A DNA stretch of 64,000 nt from Streptomyces sp. NBC_00510. Lineage in GTDB: Bacteria; Actinomycetota; Actinomycetes; Streptomycetales; Streptomycetaceae. Below are positions 39,355 through 47,834 of the stretch, piece after piece. The notes under the pieces were generated by a model. The model was not told the origin of the DNA, did not search any database, and was given only the letters and a program-made list of their open reading frames with translations. Location of the stretch: positions 4,800,001-4,864,000 of the forward strand of contig CP107851.1 of the NCBI GenBank assembly GCA_036013505.1. Reading direction: 5' to 3'. Positions within the stretch are counted from its first letter, which is position 1, and every line of letters starts with the position of its first letter. The position numbers and the translations under genes were made by a program.

Positions 39355-39370
39355 ACAGGTCTAAACCAAT
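39355..39370. promoter_or_regulatory. DasR-like operator upstream of acsA
   Basis: ACAGGTCTAAACCAAT matches 13 of 16 positions of the DasR consensus ACTGGTCTAGACCACT as I recall it, including both conserved half-sites GGTCTA and ACCA. It lies about 88 bases before the acsA start. DasR is the GntR-family regulator of N-acetylglucosamine use in Streptomyces, and acetate is released when N-acetylglucosamine is deacetylated, so control of acetate activation by DasR makes sense. Not proven here. Confidence 0.6.
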
Positions 39371-39457
39371 TTTTGTCGCGAGCCCTTGTCATCCCGCCCC
39401 TCCGGCTGGTGAGCTATGGCCTGGGACACAAAAGGACACCCTGCGAAGGAGCACGGC

Positions 39458-41419
39458 GTGAGCAACGAGAGCCTGGCCAACCTTTTGAAGGAGGAGCGCC
39501 GGTTCGCTCCGCCCGCTGAGCTGGCGGCCGGTGCCAATGTGACCGCGGAGGCCTACCAGCAGGCCGGTGACGACCGACTGGGCTTCTGGGCGGCGCAGGC
39601 CCGCCGGCTGACCTGGGCGAAGGAGCCGACCGAGACCCTGGACTGGTCCAACCCGCCGTTCGCGAAGTGGTTCGCCGACGGCACCCTGAACGTCGCCTAC
39701 AACTGCGTCGACCGGCACGTCGAGGCCGGCAACGGCGACCGGGTGGCGCTCCATTTCGAGGGCGAGCCCGGTGACGGCCGGGCCATCACCTACGCCGAGC
39801 TCAAGGACGAGGTGAGCCGCGCCGCGAACGCCCTGACCGAGCTGGGCGTGACGGCCGGCGACCGGGTCGCGATCTACATGCCCATGATCCCCGAGACCGT
39901 CGTGGCGATGCTGGCCTGCGCCCGCGTCGGCGCCGCGCACTCGGTGGTCTTCGGCGGCTTCTCGGCCGACGCGCTGGCCGCCCGCATCGCCGACGCCGAC
40001 GCCAAGCTGGTCATCACCGCCGACGGCGGCTACCGCCGCGGCAAGCCGTCCGCGCTGAAGCCCGCCGTGGACGACGCGGTCGCCCGCTCCGCCGACGTGG
40101 GGAAGGTGCTCGTCGTGCGCCGCACCGGCCAGGAGGTCGCCTGGACCGAGGGCCGCGACGTGTGGTGGCACGAGATCGTCGAGCGGCAGTCCGCGGAGCA
40201 CACCCCGGAGGCCTTCGAGGCCGAGCACCCGCTCTTCATCCTCTACACCTCCGGCACCACCGGTAAGCCCAAGGGCATCCTGCACACCTCGGGCGGCTAC
40301 CTGACGCAGGCCGCCTACACCCACCACGCGGTCTTCGACCTGAAGCCGCAGACCGACGTCTACTGGTGCACCGCCGACGTCGGCTGGGTCACCGGCCACT
40401 CGTACATCGTCTACGGCCCGCTGGCCAACGGCGCCACCCAGGTGCTGTACGAGGGCACCCCGGACACCCCGCACCAGGGCCGCTTCTGGGAGATCGTCCA
40501 GAAGTACGGGGTCACGATCCTCTACACCGCCCCCACGGCGATCCGCACCTTCATGAAGTGGGGCGACGACATCCCCGCCAAGTTCGACCTGTCCTCGCTG
40601 CGCGTCCTGGGCAGCGTCGGCGAACCGATCAACCCCGAGGCGTGGATCTGGTACCGCGAACACATCGGCGGCGGCCGCTGCCCGATCGTGGACACCTGGT
40701 GGCAGACCGAGACCGGCGCCATGATGATCTCCCCGCTGCCCGGCGTGACGGAGACCAAGCCCGGCTCCGCGCAGCGTGCGCTGCCCGGCATCTCCGCCAC
40801 CGTCGTGGACGACGAGGCCAACGAGGTGCCCAACGGCTCCGGCGGCTACCTCGTCCTCACCGAGCCGTGGCCGTCGATGCTCCGCACCATCTGGGGAGAC
40901 GACCAGCGCTACCTCGACACCTACTGGTCCCGCTTCGAGGGCCGCTACTTCGCCGGCGACGGCGCCAAGAAGGACGAGGACGGCGACATCTGGCTGCTCG
41001 GCCGGGTCGACGACGTCATGCTCGTCTCGGGCCACAACATCTCGACCACCGAGGTCGAGTCGGCCCTCGTCTCGCACCCGAAGGTCGCCGAGGCGGCCGT
41101 GGTCGGCGCCACCGACGCCACCACCGGCCAGGCCATCGTCGCCTTCGTGATCCTGCGCGGCACCGCCGCGGCGGAGGACGGCGACGAGCTGATCGCCGAG
41201 CTGCGCGACCACGTCGCCAAGACGCTCGGCCCGATCGCCAAGCCGAAGCGGATCCTGACGGTGGCCGAGCTGCCGAAGACCCGTTCCGGCAAGATCATGC
41301 GGCGTCTGCTGCGCGACGTCGCCGAGAACCGGGAGCTGGGGGACGTCACCACCCTGACGGACTCCACGGTCATGGACCTCATCCAGACGAAGCTCCCGAG
41401 CGCCGCGAGCGAGGACTGA
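39458..41419 (+). CDS. acsA: acetyl-CoA synthetase
   Basis: A 653-residue AMP-forming ligase that makes acetyl-CoA from acetate. The adenylation core has YTSGTTGKPKGILH, the WWQTETG motif and the hinge GRVDDVMLVSGHNIST. The catalytic lysine lies in PKTRSGKIMRR near the C-terminus, where lysine acetylation shuts off Acs in many bacteria. Length is normal (about 650). The GTG at 39458 has AAGGAG seven bases before it; an in-frame ATG 14 codons upstream has no ribosome-binding site. It has its own promoter region with a DasR-like site and a clear terminator. Confidence 0.97.
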   Translation: MSNESLANLLKEERRFAPPAELAAGANVTAEAYQQAGDDRLGFWAAQARRLTWAKEPTETLDWSNPPFAKWFADGTLNVAYNCVDRHVEAGNGDRVALHFEGEPGDGRAITYAELKDEVSRAANALTELGVTAGDRVAIYMPMIPETVVAMLACARVGAAHSVVFGGFSADALAARIADADAKLVITADGGYRRGKPSALKPAVDDAVARSADVGKVLVVRRTGQEVAWTEGRDVWWHEIVERQSAEHTPEAFEAEHPLFILYTSGTTGKPKGILHTSGGYLTQAAYTHHAVFDLKPQTDVYWCTADVGWVTGHSYIVYGPLANGATQVLYEGTPDTPHQGRFWEIVQKYGVTILYTAPTAIRTFMKWGDDIPAKFDLSSLRVLGSVGEPINPEAWIWYREHIGGGRCPIVDTWWQTETGAMMISPLPGVTETKPGSAQRALPGISATVVDDEANEVPNGSGGYLVLTEPWPSMLRTIWGDDQRYLDTYWSRFEGRYFAGDGAKKDEDGDIWLLGRVDDVMLVSGHNISTTEVESALVSHPKVAEAAVVGATDATTGQAIVAFVILRGTAAAEDGDELIAELRDHVAKTLGPIAKPKRILTVAELPKTRSGKIMRRLLRDVAENRELGDVTTLTDSTVMDLIQTKLPSAASED

Positions 41420-41438
41420 CCGGTCCCCGTCACCGCAC

Positions 41439-41466
41439 CGAAGAGGCCCCTCCGGGGGCCTCTTCG
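41439..41466 (+). terminator. terminator after acsA
   Basis: CGAAGAGGCCCC (41439-41450) pairs perfectly with GGGGCCTCTTCG (41455-41466), loop TCCG, 19 bases after the acsA stop. Confidence 0.8.
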
Positions 41467-41627
41467 CCGTTCCCCGGGGGTGCGGGGCCCCTGCGACGCC
41501 CGGCGATTGTCCGTAATGTGAAAAACGCCGGAGGCCCCGGCGCCGACCCGATAAGCTGCCGGGCGCGTAAGAAACGCGACAGTGGATCGGGGCGTGCCGG
41601 GAAGTCTGGTCGGCAAGGTGATCAGCC

Positions 41628-43067
41628 ATGCCGAGCCCGACCGGAGGTCCACCCCCCGTGACCGCGACCAACCGCCGCCGTTCGGTCTTCCTGGGCCGGA
41701 TGTCCCTCCCCGAACGGAAGTACGTCGCCGACGCGCTGCGGACGGAGACCGTGGGCGGCGTGATCCTGCTGCTGGCCGCCGTCGTCGCGCTGGTCTGGGC
41801 GAACACCCCGCTGAGCGCCTCGTACCGGTCCACCGTCGCCTTCAGCTTCGGGCCCGGGGCGCTGCACCTGGACCTGTCGGTGGGGCACTGGGCCGCGGAC
41901 GGACTGCTGACGGTCTTCTTCTTCGTCGCCGGCATCGAACTCAAACGGGAACTGGTCACGGGCGAACTGCGCCGTCCGTCGGCGGCGGCGCTCCCCGTCG
42001 TCGCCGCGATCTGCGGCATGGCCGTGCCCGCGGTCGTGTACGCGGTGGTCAACGCCACGGGTGGCGGCTCCCTGCAGGGCTGGGCGGTGCCGATGGCGAC
42101 CGACATCGCGTTCGCCCTGGCGGTGCTGGCGGTGCTCGGCACCGCGCTGCCGTCCGCACTGCGCGCGTTCCTGCTGACGCTGGCGGTCGTCGACGACCTC
42201 TTCGCGATCCTGGTCATCGCGGTCTTCTTCACCTCGGGCATCAACCTCGTCGCGCTGGCCCTGGCCCTCGCCGGGCTCGTGCTGTTCCGGGTGCTGCTGC
42301 GCTGCGAGGTGCGCGGTTGGTACGTGTACGTGCCGCTCGCCCTGGTCAACTGGGCGCTGATGCACGCCAGCGGGGTGCACGCCACGATCGCGGGTGTCGC
42401 GATGGGCCTGATGCTGCGCTGCCACCGGCGCGAGGGCGAGGAGCAGTCCCCAGGAGAGCGGATCGAGCACCTCGTGCGGCCGCTCTCGGCCGGGATCGCG
42501 GTGCCGCTCTTCGCGCTCTTCTCCGCCGGGGTGCCGATCGCCGGCGGCACGCTCGCCGAGGTGTTCGGCCGCCCCGAGACGCTGGGCGTGGTGCTGGGAC
42601 TGGTCGTCGGCAAGGCGGTCGGGGTGTTCGGCGGCACATGGCTGGCGGCGCGCTTCACCCGCGCGGAGCTCAACCCCGACCTGGCCTGGGCCGACGTCCT
42701 GGCCGTCGCCACGCTCGCCGGGATCGGCTTCACGGTCTCCCTGCTCATCGGCGAGCTGGCCTTCGAGGGCGACCAGGTGCTGACCGAGGAGGTCAAGGCG
42801 GCCGTCCTGATCGGCTCGTTCACCTCGGCGGTGCTCGCCGCGGTGCTGCTCAAGCTCCGCAACGACAAGTACCGCCGCATCTGCCAGGACGAGGAGCGCG
42901 ACGAGGACCGGGACGGCGTACCGGACGTCTACGAGTGGGCGGACCCCGAGTTCCACCTGCGCATGGCCGCGATCCACGAGGCGAAGGCCGCCGAGCACCG
43001 CAGGCTCGCGGAAGTGGCGCGCTCCGGGGACACCGGCGAGGATGAGTCCGGCATGATCAGGGGGTAA
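41628..43067 (+). CDS. nhaA: Na+/H+ antiporter NhaA with EF-hand-like C-terminal loop
   Basis: A 479-residue antiporter that exports sodium in exchange for protons. It has about 12 helices, the pore aspartates in TDIAFALAVLAVLG and LAVVDDLFAILVIAVFF, and the typical helix 4/11 crossing segments. After the last helix, a cytoplasmic tail of about 60 residues contains DEDRDGVPDVYE (residues 425-436), which fits the DxDxDGxxDxxE calcium-binding loop. The ATG at 41628 has AAGGTG at seven bases; a GTG ten codons later, after GGAGG, is the alternative start. The next gene, a holin-like protein, follows 52 bases later. Confidence 0.95.
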   Translation: MPSPTGGPPPVTATNRRRSVFLGRMSLPERKYVADALRTETVGGVILLLAAVVALVWANTPLSASYRSTVAFSFGPGALHLDLSVGHWAADGLLTVFFFVAGIELKRELVTGELRRPSAAALPVVAAICGMAVPAVVYAVVNATGGGSLQGWAVPMATDIAFALAVLAVLGTALPSALRAFLLTLAVVDDLFAILVIAVFFTSGINLVALALALAGLVLFRVLLRCEVRGWYVYVPLALVNWALMHASGVHATIAGVAMGLMLRCHRREGEEQSPGERIEHLVRPLSAGIAVPLFALFSAGVPIAGGTLAEVFGRPETLGVVLGLVVGKAVGVFGGTWLAARFTRAELNPDLAWADVLAVATLAGIGFTVSLLIGELAFEGDQVLTEEVKAAVLIGSFTSAVLAAVLLKLRNDKYRRICQDEERDEDRDGVPDVYEWADPEFHLRMAAIHEAKAAEHRRLAEVARSGDTGEDESGMIRG

Positions 43068-43119
43068 CCCGAATGCCCCGTATGACGACTGACGCACCAT
43101 GACGACGACGGAGGACCCG

Positions 43120-43602
43120 ATGAGCCCAGCGGACGAGCCCGTGAACGTGGGGGTGACCGTGAGCCCGAACGGAAGCCGCAGCCTCGGCCATCTCTTCGCC
43201 TCGGCGACGGCGGACCTGTCCGAACTGGTCCACGAGGAGATCGCCCTCGCCAAGGCCGAGCTGCGGCAGGACATGAAGCGCGCCGGCATCGGCGGCGGCG
43301 CGGTGGGCGCCGCCGGCATCCTGGCCCTCTTCTCGCTGCCGGTGCTCAGCTTCGCGGCGGCGTACGGCATCCACAACCTGGGGCTCGGCCTCGCCTGGTC
43401 GTTCCTCATCGTCGGCGCGGCGTACCTGGTGCTGGCCGGTCTGCTGGGCCTGATGGCGCGCTCGAAGTTCAAGAAGATCAAGAAGCCGGAGCGCAGCATC
43501 GCCTCGGCGAAGGAGACCGCGGCGGTGCTGCAGGGCGTCAAGCCGCACCCCCGGAGCGCCCCCTCCGGCACGACGGAGGCCACGGTGGAGGCCAAGGTGT
43601 GA
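43120..43602 (+). CDS. phage holin-like/DUF1469 membrane protein
   Basis: A 160-residue protein of the DUF1469/holin-like (YqjE-type) family. Residues 20-60 form an amphipathic helix with LFASATADLSELVHEEIALAKAELRQDMK, which is diagnostic. Two membrane helices follow (about 67-88 and 95-118). The C-terminal tail is basic and disordered. The ATG at 43120 has GGAGG five bases upstream; an ATG seven codons earlier is possible. Despite the family name there is no prophage here. It sits between nhaA and the epoxide-hydrolase-like gene, the same neighbourhood as Rv3669-Rv3670, from memory. Confidence 0.8.
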   Translation: MSPADEPVNVGVTVSPNGSRSLGHLFASATADLSELVHEEIALAKAELRQDMKRAGIGGGAVGAAGILALFSLPVLSFAAAYGIHNLGLGLAWSFLIVGAAYLVLAGLLGLMARSKFKKIKKPERSIASAKETAAVLQGVKPHPRSAPSGTTEATVEAKV

Positions 43603-43614
43603 CACGCTCGGGGC

Positions 43615-44538
43615 ATGACGGTCGCTGATAGGTCCCCGGTGGTGCGCATCGACGGGCCCTGGACCCACCGGGACGTCGCCGCGAACGGTGCCCGCTTCCA
43701 CATCGCCGAGCTCGGCGACGGCCCCCTGGTGCTGCTGCTGCACGGCTTCCCGCAGTTCTGGTGGACCTGGCGGCACCAGCTGACCGCGCTGGCCGACGCG
43801 GGCTTCCGCGCGGTCGCGATGGACCTGCGCGGGGTGGGCGGCAGCGACCGCACACCGCGCGGCTACGACCCCGCGAACCTGGCGCTCGACGTCACCGGCG
43901 TGATCCGCTCGCTCGGCGAGCCGGACGCCGCGCTGGTCGGGCACGACCTCGGCGGATACCTGGCCTGGACGGCGGCCGCGATGCGGCCCAAGCTCGTCCG
44001 GCGGCTCGCGGTGTGCTCCATGCCGCACCCGCGGCGCTGGCGCTCGGCGATGCTGACGGACCTGCGGCACAGCGCGGCCGGCGGCTACGTGTGGGGGTTC
44101 CAGCGCCCGTTCGTCCCGGAGCGGCAGCTGGTCGCGGACGACGCGGCGCTGGTGGGACGGCTGCTGCGGGACTGGTCGGGGCCCCGGTTGCCGGAGGACG
44201 GGACGGTCGACGCCTACCGCCGGGCGATGCTCATCCCGTCGACGGCGCACTGCTCGATCGAGCCGTACCGCTGGATGGTGCGCTCGCTGGCCCGGGTGGA
44301 CGGCTTCCAGTTCAACCGCCGCATGAAGCGTCCGGTGCGGGTGCCCACGCTGCACCTGCACGGCTCGCTCGACCCGGCGATGCGGTCCCGGCACGCCGCG
44401 GGCAGCGGGGAGTACGTGGAGGCGCCGTACCGCTGGCGGCTCTTCGACGGGCTGGGGCACTTCCCCCACGAGGAGGATCCGGCGGTGTTCTCGGCCGAGC
44501 TGGTCAACTGGCTCAAGGACCCGGAACCGGACCGTTAA
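43615..44538 (+). CDS. alpha/beta hydrolase, epoxide hydrolase-like
   Basis: A 307-residue alpha/beta hydrolase. The oxyanion-hole HGFP motif (LLHGFPQFWWTWRHQ) and the nucleophile elbow VGHDLGGYLAW, with aspartate as nucleophile, place it with epoxide hydrolases and haloalkane dehalogenases. The catalytic histidine is in GLGHFPHEED. The cap-domain tyrosines are not clear enough to decide between the two. The gene begins 12 bases after the holin-like stop and is probably in one operon. EphE of mycobacteria (Rv3670) occupies the same position. Confidence 0.88.
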   Translation: MTVADRSPVVRIDGPWTHRDVAANGARFHIAELGDGPLVLLLHGFPQFWWTWRHQLTALADAGFRAVAMDLRGVGGSDRTPRGYDPANLALDVTGVIRSLGEPDAALVGHDLGGYLAWTAAAMRPKLVRRLAVCSMPHPRRWRSAMLTDLRHSAAGGYVWGFQRPFVPERQLVADDAALVGRLLRDWSGPRLPEDGTVDAYRRAMLIPSTAHCSIEPYRWMVRSLARVDGFQFNRRMKRPVRVPTLHLHGSLDPAMRSRHAAGSGEYVEAPYRWRLFDGLGHFPHEEDPAVFSAELVNWLKDPEPDR

Positions 44539-44632
44539 TCCAGTATGACGATCGGCCAAATGCCGGGCGCATAGGCCAACTGATGGAGCGCCAGGCGGTT
44601 ACCGACCATGGACCCCGGGCAGACAGCTCGGT

Positions 44633-44815
44633 ATGGGCTGGACGCACGACTACCGTGACGTGTCACGCGACCGCCGCGCCAACGGAGCGCGGGTCACCAC
44701 CGGGACGCAGGCCCCGGACCATCGGTCCGGAGGCTCCCGCCTCGGCATTCCCCACATCCTCAGGCGCCGCGCCCGCTGGGTGGGCGCCCGGCTGAGGCAT
44801 ACCCGCAGCGACTGA
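44633..44815 (+). CDS. possible small basic protein
   Basis: An open frame of 60 codons, rich in arginine, with weak G/C bias in codon position 3. There is no clear ribosome-binding site before the ATG and no recognised domain. It fills a gap of 318 bases between the hydrolase and the MarP-like protease. It may be only a chance frame; the name is not supported by any motif. Confidence 0.25.
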   Translation: MGWTHDYRDVSRDRRANGARVTTGTQAPDHRSGGSRLGIPHILRRRARWVGARLRHTRSD

Positions 44816-44856
44816 CCGCCCGGCCCCTCGCCGACCGGCCCGCTCCCCCGGAGGCC

Positions 44857-46059
44857 CTACAGGGCACAGCCCTGGGTGTCGACCTGCCGGTTCGCCGTAC
44901 GCCCGGCCTGGACGTCCGGCTGGACCTCGTCGGCCGTCAGGGCGTAGCCGGTGTCCGCGTCGTCGAGGGACTTGGCGAACACCACGCCGTAGACCCGCCC
45001 CTCGGGGGTGAGCAGCGGTCCGCCGGAGTTGCCCTGGCGGACGAGCGTGTACAGCGAGTAGACGTCGCGCTCGACGGTGCCCCGGTGGTAGATGTCCGGG
45101 CCCGAGGCGGGGATGCGGCCGCGTACCCGGGCGGCACGCACGTCGAAGCCGCCGTTCTCCGGGAAGCCGGCGACGATGGCGTCGTCCCGTGACCCGGCGT
45201 CGGTGGTGCTGAAGGACAACGCGGGCGCGTCCAGGGACGGTACGTCGATGACGGCGATGTCGCGCTGCCAGTCGTAGAGCACGACCTTGCCGTCGTACAC
45301 CCGGCCCTCGCCGCCGATCTGCACGGTCGGGTTGTCGACGCCGCCGACGACGTGGGCGTTGGTCATCACCCGGTGGGGCGCGAAGACGAAGCCGGTGCCC
45401 TCCAGCACCTTGCCGCAGCTCGGTGCGGTGCCGACGACCTTGACGATGCTGCGCCGCGCACGGCCGACGACCGCGCTCTCGGCGAGCGCCGGGTCGGGAG
45501 CGGGGACGGCGGTGATCGGCTCGTTGCCGAACGGCGAGAAGACCTGCGGCAGTCCGTTCTGCGCGAGCACCGAACTGAAGTCGGCGAACCAGTTGTTGGC
45601 CTCGCGCGGCACGACCTGCGCCACCCCCAGCAGCACCCGGGAGGAGCGGACCTCACGGCCGAGGCTGGGCAGCGTGGTCGTCGTGGCGAGCGCGGAGCCG
45701 ATGAGCCAGGCGACCAACAGCATCGCCAGGACGTTCACCAGGGCGCCGCCGATGGCGTCGATCGCCCGCGCCGGTGACCAGCTGACGTGCGTACGGACCT
45801 TGTTGCCGAGGTGCGTGGTGAAGGCCTGGCCCACCGACGCGCACACGATGATCAGGACCACCGCCGCGACGACCGCCACCGTGCCGGGCTGCGCGTTGTC
45901 GGTGACCGCGTTCCAGATCGCGGGCAGCACGTAGACCGCGACGAGACCACCGCCGAGGAATCCGACCACCGACATCACGCCGACGATGAATCCCTGGCGG
46001 TAGCCCACGACCGCGAACCACACGGCGGCCAGCAGCAGCACGATGTCCAGCACATTCAC
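44857..46059 (-). CDS. MarP-like membrane serine protease
   Basis: A 400-residue membrane protease matching MarP (Rv3671c) in layout. Residues 1-130 carry four helices of the CvpA/colicin V type. The trypsin-like domain follows with catalytic H236 (TNAHVVGG), D267 (QRDIAV) and S345 (RQGNSGGPLL). Cysteines C215 and C398 stand where MarP forms a regulatory disulfide (C214-C395), from memory. In mycobacteria it is needed for survival in acid and oxidative stress and cleaves a peptidoglycan hydrolase. Here it is the last gene of an operon-like run, 22 bases after the Nudix gene. Confidence 0.92.
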   Translation of the reverse strand: MNVLDIVLLLAAVWFAVVGYRQGFIVGVMSVVGFLGGGLVAVYVLPAIWNAVTDNAQPGTVAVVAAVVLIIVCASVGQAFTTHLGNKVRTHVSWSPARAIDAIGGALVNVLAMLLVAWLIGSALATTTTLPSLGREVRSSRVLLGVAQVVPREANNWFADFSSVLAQNGLPQVFSPFGNEPITAVPAPDPALAESAVVGRARRSIVKVVGTAPSCGKVLEGTGFVFAPHRVMTNAHVVGGVDNPTVQIGGEGRVYDGKVVLYDWQRDIAVIDVPSLDAPALSFSTTDAGSRDDAIVAGFPENGGFDVRAARVRGRIPASGPDIYHRGTVERDVYSLYTLVRQGNSGGPLLTPEGRVYGVVFAKSLDDADTGYALTADEVQPDVQAGRTANRQVDTQGCAL

Positions 46060-46081
46060 CGGGACACCGTCTCATGGAGGA

Positions 46082-46762
46082 TCAACCCAGCGGGACCGTC
46101 TTTGCACGATCCCAGGGTCGTTCCCAGCCCGCGTGGTGGAGGATCCGGTCGATCAGGCCCGCGGTGAAACCCCACACCAGGGCGTCCCGCACCAGGAACG
46201 CGGGCCCCTGGAAGCCGCTGGGATGCGTCACCATGGCCCGGTTGGCGGGATCGGTGAGATCCGCCACGGGGACGGTGAACACCCGTGCGGTCTCGGCCAG
46301 GTCGACCGCTCCCACCGGGGACGGCGTACGCCACCAGCCGAGGACCGGCGTCACGACGAAATCGCTCACCGGGATGTAGAGCCGCGGAAGCACCCCGAAG
46401 ACCTGCACCCCCGACGGGTCGAGGCCGGTCTCCTCCCAGGCCTCGCGCAGCGCCGCCCGCAGCGGCCCCTCGCCCTCCGGGTCGCCGTCCTCCGGGTCGA
46501 GCGCGCCGCCCGGGAAGGAGGGCTGCCCCGCGTGCGAGCGCAGGGAGGCCGCCCGCTCCATCAGGAGCAGCTCGGGCCCCTCGGCGCCCGCGCCGAGGAG
46601 GATGAGGACGGCGGAGGGACGGCCGCCGCTCGGCGGCGGCAGGAAGCGGCTGAGCTGCTCGGGCCGTACGCCGTCGACCGCGCGGACCACCGGGCCGAGC
46701 CAGGACGGCAGCCCCTCGCGGTCGACCGTGACGTCCTCGATGTCGGGTCGTGCCTGCGTCAC
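46082..46762 (-). CDS. Nudix hydrolase (CoA pyrophosphatase-like)
   Basis: A 226-residue Nudix hydrolase similar to coenzyme A diphosphatases. HAGQPSFPGGALDP matches the UPF0035 motif that precedes the Nudix box in CoA pyrophosphatases, and the box itself ends in LREAWEETGLDP. The box is longer than the 23-residue standard between the leading glycines and the first glutamate. The GTG start overlaps the nth stop by four bases (GTGA), so translation is coupled. The substrate is inferred. Confidence 0.87.
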   Translation of the reverse strand: MTQARPDIEDVTVDREGLPSWLGPVVRAVDGVRPEQLSRFLPPPSGGRPSAVLILLGAGAEGPELLLMERAASLRSHAGQPSFPGGALDPEDGDPEGEGPLRAALREAWEETGLDPSGVQVFGVLPRLYIPVSDFVVTPVLGWWRTPSPVGAVDLAETARVFTVPVADLTDPANRAMVTHPSGFQGPAFLVRDALVWGFTAGLIDRILHHAGWERPWDRAKTVPLG

Positions 46763-47658
46763 TCCACCTCCAGCGGCGGCGCCGCCGTGCCCGGGAATCC
46801 CGGCGGCGGCTTGAGCCGCTGCCCCGGGCCACCGCCCATCTCGTACTTCAGCAGCTTCTTCGCCTTCTCCGGATCCGTCTCGCCCTCGCCGTACGACGGG
46901 CACAGCGGCGCGATCGGGCAGACGCCGCAGGCGGGGCGGCGGGCGTGGCACATCCGGCGGCCGTGGAAGATCAGACGGTGCGAGAGCATCGTCCACTCGC
47001 TCTTCGGGAAGATCGCCATGATGTCCTGCTCGATCTTCTCCGGCTCCTTCGCGCCGGTCCAGCCGAAACGGTGGACCAGCCGCTGGAAGTGGGTGTCCAC
47101 GGTGAGGCCGGGGACGCCGAAGGCGTTGCCGAGCACCACGTTGGCCGTCTTGCGGCCCACGCCGGGCAGCGTGACCAGGTCCTCCAGCCGGCCGGGCACC
47201 TCGCCGCCGAAGGTGTCACGGAGCGCCGCCGACAGACCGAGCAGCGCCCGCGCCTTGGCGCGGAAGAAGCCGGTGGGACGGAGGATCTGCTCCAGCTCCT
47301 CCGGGTCGGCGGCCGCCAGGTCCTCCGGCGTCGGGTACTTCGCGAACAGCGCGGGGGTGGTCTGGTTGACCCTCAGGTCGGTCGTCTGGGCCGAGAGCAC
47401 CGTGGCGACGAGCAACTGGAAGGGGTTCTCGAAGTCGAGCTCGGGGTGGGCGTACGGGTACACCTCGGCGAGCTCGCGGTTGATCCGCCGGGCCCTGCGG
47501 ACCATCGCGAGCCGCGACTCGGGCTTGCCGGACGCCCGCGCGCGGCCGCCGGGCGTCGCCCGGGCGGGCTGTTCGCTCACAGCGGAATCCGCGGCGGCGG
47601 TCACCCTCCCGGCCCCGCCACCCTGCCGTTTCTTCTGCGCACTTGGCGTATCGGACAC
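46759..47658 (-). CDS. nth: endonuclease III
   Basis: A 299-residue base-excision repair glycosylase/lyase that removes oxidised pyrimidines. The helix-hairpin-helix LPGVGRKTANVVLG contains the catalytic lysine and VDTHFQRL the catalytic aspartate. Four cysteines spaced x6-x2-x5 (CHARRPACGVCPIAPLC) bind a 4Fe-4S cluster. About 50 disordered residues precede the catalytic core, more than in E. coli Nth (211 residues). It leads the nth-nudix-marP run and is divergent from crp. Confidence 0.95.
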   Translation of the reverse strand: MSDTPSAQKKRQGGGAGRVTAAADSAVSEQPARATPGGRARASGKPESRLAMVRRARRINRELAEVYPYAHPELDFENPFQLLVATVLSAQTTDLRVNQTTPALFAKYPTPEDLAAADPEELEQILRPTGFFRAKARALLGLSAALRDTFGGEVPGRLEDLVTLPGVGRKTANVVLGNAFGVPGLTVDTHFQRLVHRFGWTGAKEPEKIEQDIMAIFPKSEWTMLSHRLIFHGRRMCHARRPACGVCPIAPLCPSYGEGETDPEKAKKLLKYEMGGGPGQRLKPPPGFPGTAAPPLEVE

Positions 47659-47762
47659 CCGGCCAGCCTAAGCCTCACCACCGACAATCGCCCTGGAGAG
47701 CCGTGATCCGGCCCCCAAACGGACCCCCGGAGCACAATCACACGAGCACATAAGACAGACTT

Positions 47763-47776
47763 GTGATTGATCGCAC
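47763..47776. promoter_or_regulatory. Crp-like box before crp
   Basis: GTGATTGATCGCAC lies 59 bases before the crp start and 105 bases before nth. It is one mismatch from the GTG-N6-G-N-CAC motif that I recall for Streptomyces Crp. Autoregulation, and possibly control of nth, would follow. Confidence 0.4.
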
Positions 47777-47834
47777 TGTTTTGCTGTCGGGCATGATGGG
47801 GACCGACCCAGCGATGTCGACAAGGAGAGAGCTC

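Noticed and set aside
36834..39392. 852-codon minus-strand frame opposite the SulP-carbonic anhydrase gene
   Set aside because: Product is His/Arg/Gly-rich without domains; the plus strand carries intact zinc ligands and SulP helices.
43120..43602. Holin-like gene as a sign of a prophage
   Set aside because: The YqjE/DUF1469 family is a common chromosomal membrane protein, and no phage structural or integrase gene is nearby.
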